This document shows positions 16,401-23,328 of a DNA stretch of 61,925 nucleotides, one piece after another. The notes under the pieces are model-generated. The model was not told the origin of the DNA. It searched no databases and was given only the letters and a program-made list of their open reading frames with translations. Origin of the DNA: Spartinivicinus poritis (GTDB taxonomy: Bacteria > Pseudomonadota > Gammaproteobacteria > Pseudomonadales > Zooshikellaceae); NCBI RefSeq assembly GCF_028858535.1, contig NZ_JAPMOU010000033.1, forward strand, positions 1 through 61,925, in the 5' to 3' direction. Made by a program: the position numbers and the translations under genes. How positions within the stretch are numbered: position 1 is the stretch's first letter; each line of letters begins with the position of its first letter.

Positions 16401-17234
16401 ATGAGGTTGCTACGTTCGATGGCTAAGCTCCTGTTTATATTAATGATAATACATTGGCTTCCCTTTACTCTGAGTTCCTTTGCTGCGCCTGTTATTAAGG
16501 TATACACTACTGATGAACCTCCTCTCAACTTTTCTACTGGCAAAAGTAAAGATTCAGCAGCAGGTACTGAGGTATCAGGTTTTGCCACAGATATTGTTAG
16601 AGAAATTCTTACACTTACCCACAATACCACCACACCTATCGTCTTACTGCCATGGGCTAGGGCCTATCAATATACATTACATAGCGAAAATGTATTTTTA
16701 TTTAGTATGGGCCGCACTAAGCAGCGAGAACAGCTATTTCAATGGATCGGTCCACTGGCGGAAAAAAAAGCGGCTTTATATAGTACCCAACAGACTCAAG
16801 TCACCATTAATTCACTGGATGATGCGAAAGCTGTCAGTAGTATTGCAACCGTTATTGATGACTCTAAAGAACAGTACTTAAAAAGCCAGGGGTTTACTAA
16901 TTTAAGTAGTAGCCCAAAATGGAGCCAAGCCATACAAAAGTTATTTATCAATAGAGCCGCCCTATTAGCTCAAACAGACTTAGATATTCCATTTATTATT
17001 CGAGAGGTCGGTTATTCAATTAATGCTATCAAGCCTGTTTATAAGCTTTATAAGTTCCAGCTGTTTATTGGCACTTCAAAAAAAACCTCAGCTCAATTAG
17101 TCAACCAATGGCAGCAAGCTTTAAACACTTTGAAAAAAAACGGTCGCTTCAAAGAGCTGATAAAAAAATGGTCACATCACTATCAGCTGACTAACTGGCA
17201 GTTCCAAAATGGAATGTTACAAGTCAATGATTAA
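16401..17234 (+). CDS. periplasmic substrate-binding protein, SBP_bac_3 family
   Basis: 277 residues. The signal peptide (to about residue 29, FAAPVIKVY) is followed by TTDEPPLNF, GFATDIVREIL and LLPWARAYQYTL, the family 3 binding-protein pattern. The C-terminal half includes KNGRFKELIKKW, typical of the last helix. ATG 16419 is an alternative start. No transporter genes adjoin it. Together with the genes at 116 and 12814 it forms a scattered group of orphan binding proteins with a WARA-type segment. The ligand is unknown. Confidence 0.8.
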   Translation: MRLLRSMAKLLFILMIIHWLPFTLSSFAAPVIKVYTTDEPPLNFSTGKSKDSAAGTEVSGFATDIVREILTLTHNTTTPIVLLPWARAYQYTLHSENVFLFSMGRTKQREQLFQWIGPLAEKKAALYSTQQTQVTINSLDDAKAVSSIATVIDDSKEQYLKSQGFTNLSSSPKWSQAIQKLFINRAALLAQTDLDIPFIIREVGYSINAIKPVYKLYKFQLFIGTSKKTSAQLVNQWQQALNTLKKNGRFKELIKKWSHHYQLTNWQFQNGMLQVND

Positions 17235-17465
17235 GCTAAGTTGATACTACCATTGATAATAAATGGTTTCAGTTATTAAAAGGCTGCTGCACTTAACCAC
17301 ATTAAAACCTTAACAAGGTCTACACATTTGGTTTTTGAACTTATTGTAAATAAACTATACAACTCTCGTCCCAGTACTTCTTTTCTATATCACTATCATC
17401 AAACAGACTAAACCCTCCTTCATGGAGAGTCACTAGCCGATAGATATTTAAAGGAGTAAACCTAA

Positions 17466-17738
17466 ATGAAAATTAAACCCATACTGCTGACAATTACTCT
17501 TTCATTAGCAACCGTTGTCAATACCAGTTATGCTCGCCCAGATTCCCAACCTCTTTCATTAGAAGATGCACTGAAAAAGCTTGAGTTAACTGCCGAGCAA
17601 CAAGCCCAAACAGGTACCATTGTTGCCGAAGACAATAAACGTCATGAGGACATATTAGCTAAGCACAGTTTAACGGATGAACAGTTAACAACCCTATTAA
17701 AAGACTTTTTTAAAGCCAATACTGTAGACAGTTTTTGA
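17466..17738 (+). CDS. small secreted helical protein, unknown
   Basis: 90 residues with AAAGGAG at the right distance from ATG 17466. A Sec signal peptide ends near SYA-RPDSQ. The mature part is about 65 residues, charged and probably helical: EDALKKLELTAEQQAQTGTI, then HEDILAKHSLTDEQLTTLL. The LTAEQQ-type element is reminiscent of the periplasmic Spy/CpxP family, but it is too short to assign. It is a single gene. Confidence 0.65.
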   Translation: MKIKPILLTITLSLATVVNTSYARPDSQPLSLEDALKKLELTAEQQAQTGTIVAEDNKRHEDILAKHSLTDEQLTTLLKDFFKANTVDSF

Positions 17739-18392
17739 ATTATAAAACATTGCTCTACAGGCCATGTACCATAGGAAGGAGGAGTTTATTGCATGTTAAG
17801 CCTCAGGCTATCTTGCAATAAAGTATATGAGAGTAGAGCACTCCCCCCGTAAACACTAACATACAACACCTATAAAACTGTCCGCAGTATTGTAAAGCAA
17901 AACACACAACTATTCGATCTTTGAAACAAGTGCTGACAGCAGCCCAAATGGAAAGACTCATTCGTCTCATGAAACCACGTCGCCATAACCGCCCTTGTAA
18001 ACCCAACCCTGATGACCAAAGCATCAAGCCCTGTAAAAAACCTAAACCAAGTGATGTGGTCATCTTAGACTTGGTAGAAAGTAACTAACGCTGTCTGCTC
18101 CAACAGTTTTTCTACCTCCCTTTTTCCAGCCACTCTGGACTATGGCTACAGAGTGGTTACTTTCTACAGTGATGAGTGCTTCCTCAGCTAAACCACTACT
18201 CAGTGACAAGCACTAACACAAAAAATTCATCAGTTTTTTTGATGAACTTATTCAGAATTTTATAGCCTATGTTACTGTTATCTGTAATAAGCTAACTCCA
18301 TTATTTGATCAGATATCGAAGAGTCTGAACACTTTGGCTAATGTGATAGCCAAAATACAACTATGATTTCAGTGCGCTAGGCTTCTACATCA
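17739..18392. other. intergenic region with an inverted repeat
   Basis: A 654-base gap. It holds a short Lys/Pro-rich open frame at 17948-18088 with no ribosome-binding site (rejected), the inverted repeat at 18074-18167, and a small A+T-rich hairpin at about 18217-18237 (TTCATCA/TGATGAA). No clear gene is present. Confidence 0.4.
18074..18167. repeat. nested inverted repeat
   Basis: GTAGAAAGTAAC (18074-18085) is repeated in perfect inversion as GTTACTTTCTAC (18156-18167). Inside lies a second palindrome, CCACTCTG (18130-18137) with CAGAGTGG (18149-18156). The structure could fold as a hairpin at the end of an RNA, or be the remnant of a small mobile element. Confidence 0.5.
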
Positions 18393-18947
18393 ATGCATTT
18401 AAAAAACACCCAGAAACAGTATGGTTTAGTGAGCATTCTGCTTCACTGGTTAACAGCCTTGACGATTATTGGCCTGTTTGCGTTAGGCCTGTATATGGTG
18501 GAACTTGATTATTATGACCCTTGGTATAAACAAGGCCCTGATTTACACAAAAGCATTGGGCTGCTACTTCTGGTTGTGCTGATTTTTCGAACTGGATGGA
18601 GGCTTTTTACAAACTCACCGAAGCCATTAGAAAGTCATAAAATTTGGGAGCGAACGCTTGCCCACTTAACGCATATAATGCTTTATTTACTAATCTTGCT
18701 GGTTATTTTTAGTGGCTACTTAATCTCGACTGCTGATGGCCGGCCAGTGAGTGTTTTTGGTTGGTTTGATGTACCAGCACTAGTCACTGGTATTGACCAG
18801 CTGGAAAGCTACGCAGGCACTGTACATTATTACCTGGCATTTACATTAATAGGCTTAGCATCTCTACATGGACTGGCAGCAATTAAACACCATTTATTTG
18901 ATAAAGATGATACATTACGACGGATGTTAGGAACTGTAAAAAAATAA
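18393..18947 (+). CDS. cytochrome b561 (CybB family)
   Basis: 184 residues with four membrane helices. Haem-ligand histidines are in ILLHWLTAL (helix 1), DLHKSIGLL (helix 2), and HYYLAFTLIGLASLHGLAAIKHH (last helix). The family moves electrons between the quinone pool and periplasmic acceptors, and some members oxidise superoxide. The gene sits 73 bases upstream of yceI in the same direction, the pairing seen in E. coli (yceJ-yceI), so an operon is likely. Confidence 0.9.
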   Translation: MHLKNTQKQYGLVSILLHWLTALTIIGLFALGLYMVELDYYDPWYKQGPDLHKSIGLLLLVVLIFRTGWRLFTNSPKPLESHKIWERTLAHLTHIMLYLLILLVIFSGYLISTADGRPVSVFGWFDVPALVTGIDQLESYAGTVHYYLAFTLIGLASLHGLAAIKHHLFDKDDTLRRMLGTVKK

Positions 18948-19020
18948 CAGTTACACAACACATTCCTTACAATAAATAAACCACAAACAAGCAACCATAA
19001 ACAAACAACAGGAGCAATCA

Positions 19021-19602
19021 ATGCGATTAAACAAAGTAGCTGGCATGTTCATGGGATTTATCCTACTAGCCTCAAGTCAGTTATGGGCTGCGGACTACAA
19101 AATTGATACCCAAGGTGCCCATGCGTTTATTCAGTTTAGGGTAAAGCACCTAGGCTATAGCTGGTTATATGGCCGCTTTAATACTTTTGAAGGGTCTTTC
19201 AGCTACGATGAGAAAAAGCCTGAAGCTACCAAAGTAAATGTCACTATTGATACTGCTAGTGTTGACTCTAACCATGCAGAGCGGGACAAACACTTACGCA
19301 GCGATGACTTTTTAGATGTAAAAAAATACCCTAAAGCCACTTTTGTTAGCAAAAAAGTCATACCAAAAGGTGATGATAAAGCCGTGTTAGTAGGTGACTT
19401 AACGCTTCATGGCGTAACCAAAGAAGTAACTATTGATGTAACCGCTATCGGCGGAGGAAAAGACCCATGGGGTGGCTACCGTCAAGGTTTCCAAGGCTCT
19501 ACTTCCTTTAAACTAAAAGACTTCAATATCAAAAAGGACCTTGGGCCTGCTTCTCAAGAAGTTGAATTAATTCTCTCCATTGAAGGTATCCGTCAAGGTT
19601 AA
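19021..19602 (+). CDS. yceI: YceI-family periplasmic lipocalin-like protein
   Basis: 193 residues. The signal peptide ends near LWA-ADYK. The beta-barrel follows with the family's patterns: [21 protein letters not shown] near the start, [20 protein letters not shown], and [10 protein letters not shown]. YceI proteins bind polyisoprenoids or amphiphiles in the periplasm. AGGAG lies at a good distance before ATG 19021. It is probably cotranscribed with the cytochrome b561 gene. Confidence 0.93.
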   Translation: MRLNKVAGMFMGFILLASSQLWAADYKIDTQGAHAFIQFRVKHLGYSWLYGRFNTFEGSFSYDEKKPEATKVNVTIDTASVDSNHAERDKHLRSDDFLDVKKYPKATFVSKKVIPKGDDKAVLVGDLTLHGVTKEVTIDVTAIGGGKDPWGGYRQGFQGSTSFKLKDFNIKKDLGPASQEVELILSIEGIRQG

Positions 19603-19615
19603 TACGCGAAAGCTG

Positions 19616-19639
19616 CTTCCCCCTTTTCAAAGGGGGAAG
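19616..19639 (+). terminator. strong hairpin downstream of yceI
   Basis: CTTCCCCCTTT (19616-19626) and AAAGGGGGAAG (19629-19639) form an 11-bp perfect stem, 14 bases after the yceI stop. No U-run follows, so it may be a mRNA 3'-end stabiliser or part of a dispersed repeat rather than a classic terminator. A related CCCTTTAGGGGGAG lies near 19729. Confidence 0.5.
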
Positions 19640-19748
19640 TCAGATTGCACCATAGCTCTAGTCACCCTATTTCCAACAGCAGTTTCAAAGCACTCTATCA
19701 CTCCATATTTCCCGGCTTTTGCAATACCCTTTAGGGGGAGAAAAACTG

Positions 19749-21239
19749 TTATTTCCACTGATCCCTTAAGTGAGCCGGTATCCAGCGGATTTCTACTAAT
19801 TCAAAAAACAACTCAGTTATCACCGCAAGCAGTGCAGCGGGTATTGCTCCATATAACACCAACTGAAAGTCATTCAGCGCTAATCCTGTAACAATCGGCT
19901 CCCCCAAGCCACCAGCACCAATAAACGCTGCCAAGGTTGCAGTACCAATATTGATTACTGCTGCAGTCTTAATACCAGTAAACATAGCAGGTAAAGCCAA
20001 AGGTAAATAAATTTTTCGCAGCTGTTCTTTATGGGTTAACCCCATTCCAACTGCTACCTGCTTTAATACCGGATCAATAGTTAATAAAGCAGTTGTAGTA
20101 CTTCGAACAATAGGCATTAATGAATACAAAAATAACGCTACAACAGCGGGTAACCAACCAATACCAAATAGTGGAATAAATAGTGCCAATAGCGCAATAG
20201 AGGGAATTGTTTGTAATAGTCCAGTACTATAAATAACCACCCGACTGACAGTTCTATTACGATAGCAGAAAATGCTTAGGGGAATACCCAAAACACATGC
20301 AGCAGCCAAAGCAATTAATGTCAATTTCAAGTGTTGCAGAATATTTTTTGGTAACTGCTGCCAGGGTCCTACTAATTGTATTTCAGTTGTTTGCTTCAGC
20401 CCTTGGCTGACTAAAAACTGATGAGCAACTTCAGCGAAGGTTTTACCCTGATTAACCACTTCACCGTTCAAACGCTGCATAGTTGCTTCATCAAGAATAC
20501 CTGATAACGCCTCTATACTTTTCACCATCACAGGGTTTGCATCAGCTCTTACTAACGGCACAGCATCATAACGCGGGAAATAACTATCGTTATCTTCTAA
20601 CAGCAACAGGTTGAACTTATCGATGTCGCCATCTGTAGAATAAGCATCGGTAATATCAATTTTTTCCGCTTGAATGGCTTCATAAGCTAAGCCATGTTCA
20701 ATACCAACAGGCTGATGATTTAACTGATAATGGATGGCTAGTTTTTCCCAGCCGTCTTCTCGTTTAATAAACTCGTGGGTCAGACCAAATTTCAGTTGAG
20801 GGTGTTTAGCTAAGTCAGCAAGTGTTCTAATTCCTCGTTTATTAGCCTTATTTTTATCCATCACTAACGCATAGGTATTATTAAACCCTAAACTCGGTAA
20901 TACTTTTAGTTCATGTTGCTTGGCCAAGTCATTAAGTTGCTCAAGAGGTGGGGTATTTTTCAGTTTAAAAATAGCCTGGGCCAAAGTGCCGGTATACTCA
21001 ACATAAACATCAATATCGCCATAACGTAATGCTTCGTAAGTAATAACTGTTTTTCCCAACCCCAGTTTACGCTCTACCTTAAAGCCGTCTGTTTCCAGCT
21101 TTTGAGCGACCAACTCACCTAACAAATAGCCCTCATTAAATGCCTTACTTCCTACCGTTATTGTCGTATTAGCATTATTAACAGACCCAAGTGCCCACTG
21201 ACTTACCCAAAATAAACTAACTAAAAACAGTAACCGCAT
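19749..21239 (-). CDS. betaine/choline-type ABC importer: binding protein fused to permease
   Basis: 496 residues. The N-terminal part (after a signal peptide, about 20-285) is an OpuAC/OsmF-type binding protein: TITVGSKAFNEGYLLGELVAQ, YEALRYGDIDVYVEYTGTL and IDITDAYSTDGDIDKFNL. The C-terminal part (about 295-490) is the membrane permease with five or six helices and an EAA-type loop (VAVGMGLTHKEQLRKIYLP). Such fusions occur in ProWX/OpuB-type importers for quaternary amines. It lies 1 base after the ATPase gene. The exact substrate (betaine, choline, carnitine or another) cannot be read from sequence. Confidence 0.88.
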   Translation of the reverse strand: MRLLFLVSLFWVSQWALGSVNNANTTITVGSKAFNEGYLLGELVAQKLETDGFKVERKLGLGKTVITYEALRYGDIDVYVEYTGTLAQAIFKLKNTPPLEQLNDLAKQHELKVLPSLGFNNTYALVMDKNKANKRGIRTLADLAKHPQLKFGLTHEFIKREDGWEKLAIHYQLNHQPVGIEHGLAYEAIQAEKIDITDAYSTDGDIDKFNLLLLEDNDSYFPRYDAVPLVRADANPVMVKSIEALSGILDEATMQRLNGEVVNQGKTFAEVAHQFLVSQGLKQTTEIQLVGPWQQLPKNILQHLKLTLIALAAACVLGIPLSIFCYRNRTVSRVVIYSTGLLQTIPSIALLALFIPLFGIGWLPAVVALFLYSLMPIVRSTTTALLTIDPVLKQVAVGMGLTHKEQLRKIYLPLALPAMFTGIKTAAVINIGTATLAAFIGAGGLGEPIVTGLALNDFQLVLYGAIPAALLAVITELFFELVEIRWIPAHLRDQWK

Positions 21240-21240
21240 A

Positions 21241-21990
21241 TTAAATATGATCCTTAATAAGACGTGCTATATAGTCATTTGCGGGCTGATCCATAACAGT
21301 AGACACTGTTCCGTGCTGCACAATCTCTCCCTTGTGCATCACCGCAATTTTATCAGCTATTTTCACTGCCTCTCGCATGTCATGGGTGACTAACAATACC
21401 GCTCTAGGCTCTTCTTGGTGTAATTGTAAAAACCGTTCATGCACTTCCTTACGAGTAATCGGATCAACAGCTGAAAAAGCCTCATCTAATAATAAAATAC
21501 CCGGCTTTACCATAAGTGACCGACACAGGCCTACTCGCTGCGCCTGACCACCCGACAGTTGGTGGGGATAACGCTGTAATAATGTAGAGGGTAATCCCAT
21601 GCACTCTGCAAGATAAGACACACGCTGTTGAATTGTTTGCTGTTGCCAATCATCTAGCTTTGCTAATAAAGCAATATTCTCGTAAGCACTCAAATGAGGA
21701 AATAAGCCTATTTGCTGAACAGCGTAGCCAATGCCTCGTCGAACTGTTGTATTAAAAGGATGAGTTTGAGACTGACCATGGAGTCGAATAGAGCCAGAAG
21801 CAGGAGGAACTAGTCCGTTGATAAGTTTTAGTAGAGTAGACTTACCACAACCACTTTCACCTACCACTGCTGTAATTTGTTGTTGAGGAAGCGCAAAATC
21901 AAGCTGATTAAACACCGCCAGTTGCTGATATTTTACACTTACCTGAGCAAGTTCAACTGCTAACTCATTGCCATATCTTGTCGTATTCAA
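21241..21990 (-). CDS. ABC importer ATPase (OpuCA/ProV type)
   Basis: 249 residues. Walker A is GESGCGKST, the Q-loop is in GYAVQQIGLFPHLS, the signature is LSGGQAQRVGLC, Walker B is GILLLDEAFSAVDP and the switch His is in LLVTHDMREAVKIAD. It energises the fused permease encoded 1 base downstream. The CBS-domain tail present in OpuCA and many ProV proteins is absent, so direct ionic-strength sensing by CBS is not expected. Confidence 0.9.
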   Translation of the reverse strand: MNTTRYGNELAVELAQVSVKYQQLAVFNQLDFALPQQQITAVVGESGCGKSTLLKLINGLVPPASGSIRLHGQSQTHPFNTTVRRGIGYAVQQIGLFPHLSAYENIALLAKLDDWQQQTIQQRVSYLAECMGLPSTLLQRYPHQLSGGQAQRVGLCRSLMVKPGILLLDEAFSAVDPITRKEVHERFLQLHQEEPRAVLLVTHDMREAVKIADKIAVMHKGEIVQHGTVSTVMDQPANDYIARLIKDHI

Positions 21991-22092
21991 ACTGATTTCT
22001 CAATAATTTTGGTTAGGCTATGAGGTAACATAGCCTAACATGAAAACTATTTGAGTTCTAATGAGGAGACCAATGTGGGATTACTACTGTAA

Positions 22093-22995
22093 TTAATTAT
22101 TCACCTGTAACCAGTTATCCTCTAAATAATGACGCTCTTCGTCAATCAAGTGCAGTGTCAATGCCTGACGAGATCGGTTGGAATGGTTCTGTTTGCTAAA
22201 ATGTGGCAACAAACCATTTAATATAATCAAACTCCCTTGCGTTACTTCTAAAGGAATAGCCGCACTGGTATCCCATTCTATATTTTGCAGGTCAACCATA
22301 TACATTTCGCCATCCTGACGACAATAACGTTTAGCAAGTCCTTGCCTATGACCACCAGGAAGTGCGTATAAACAACCATTTTCAATGGTGGCATCTTCTA
22401 AAGCCAACCAAAGTCCTATTACACTAGTCGGTTCTGTATAAAGAAATGCTGCATCTTGATGACAATTAACTTCACCACCAATATAAGGCTGTTTAAAAAT
22501 AATCATCGACTGAATAATTTTAGGTACTGACAAGGGCAGCTGGTTTATTAATTGGTTTAATTGATGGTTTTCTACAAACTGCTTAAATACCGGATCAAAT
22601 CGATGTAAAGCATGGCCAATTTTATTAATTGCATGCTGTTTTTTCCTTGGTAAACAACCATCATCATCCATTGCCAGCTCTTCATAAAAACAACGAATAT
22701 CATTGGCTGATTCGATAAAGTAGCGCGACTTATCATGTTGACGCTGCCTGGTTGAAAAAATGACTGGCTGTTCTTCACCGTTATTTTTGTGCTGTTGATT
22801 CTCTTGTTGACAGTGATTGTCAACTATCGCTTCTGCTTGACCCATTAATTGCTGGCAAATTGGTTTAGGGATAAAATCATTGATTATAAGAAAACCATTC
22901 TCATCGTAAAACTGCCAGGCATCACTCGCCATTCCTGGTTGCTGGCTCCAATTAAATTGTTGTGGCTTGTTAATTTCTCGCACTCTAGCGTCCAT
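22093..22995 (-). CDS. phytanoyl-CoA dioxygenase (PhyH)-family Fe(II)/2-oxoglutarate oxygenase
   Basis: 300 residues. The facial triad is visible as HQDAAF (His and Asp) and the distal His in LLPHFSKQN. The 2-oxoglutarate-binding Arg is probably in SNRSRQALTLHL. Proteins of this type hydroxylate small molecules such as phytanoyl-CoA, ectoine or quaternary amines. The gene is upstream of and in the same direction as the betaine-type transporter genes (102-base gap), so it may modify the imported solute. The signature differs from ectoine hydroxylase. The substrate is unknown. Confidence 0.8.
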   Translation of the reverse strand: MDARVREINKPQQFNWSQQPGMASDAWQFYDENGFLIINDFIPKPICQQLMGQAEAIVDNHCQQENQQHKNNGEEQPVIFSTRQRQHDKSRYFIESANDIRCFYEELAMDDDGCLPRKKQHAINKIGHALHRFDPVFKQFVENHQLNQLINQLPLSVPKIIQSMIIFKQPYIGGEVNCHQDAAFLYTEPTSVIGLWLALEDATIENGCLYALPGGHRQGLAKRYCRQDGEMYMVDLQNIEWDTSAAIPLEVTQGSLIILNGLLPHFSKQNHSNRSRQALTLHLIDEERHYLEDNWLQVNN

Positions 22996-23328
22996 TCACT
23001 TATCCATTTATCTTCATACAGATATTGTAACTAATACTGACAACGAAGAATATTGAAGACACAAGATAATGATGTAAAGAGGGAATGGTTAGAATATTTG
23101 ATTTTCAATATAATATCTGAACTAACAGGGTATCCTAAAATTAATTCAGGTATGAAAAGTTGGCCATCCATAGCCAACTATAGCCTTCTCGAATGATTTT
23201 TAGGGTTTGTTGTCGTCGCTCTTCGCCCAATCATTTATAAATACATAAACTCATGGGTCTCATCACTCGACGGCCGCCCCTAAAAACCATTCGATTTGGC
23301 TACATACGCTTCATGAGGAGATTTATAA
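22996..23328. other. intergenic region with an inverted-repeat element
   Basis: A 333-base gap between the end of the metzincin gene and the start of the PhyH-family gene. It contains the 122-base inverted-repeat element at 23181-23302 and the promoter of the PhyH-family gene. No ORF of note. Confidence 0.45.
23181..23302. repeat. inverted-repeat element, possibly MITE-like
   Basis: Arms of about 25 bases: TAGCC...TCGAATGATTTTTAGGG at 23181-23205 and its near-perfect inverse CCCTAAAAACCATTCGA...GGCTA at 23278-23302. The central 17 bases differ at one position. The core is 72 bases. A sequence resembling one arm (CGAATGATTTTTAG) also lies near 5645 in another intergenic region. Confidence 0.5.

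Noticed and set aside
17948..18088. 46-codon Lys/Pro/Cys-rich forward frame (MERLIRLMKPRRHNRPCKP...)
   Set aside because: No ribosome-binding site and no family. It ends inside an inverted repeat, so probably chance.
18217..18237. A+T-rich hairpin TTCATCA/TGATGAA as a terminator
   Set aside because: The T-run is in the loop, not after the stem, and no gene ends just before it.
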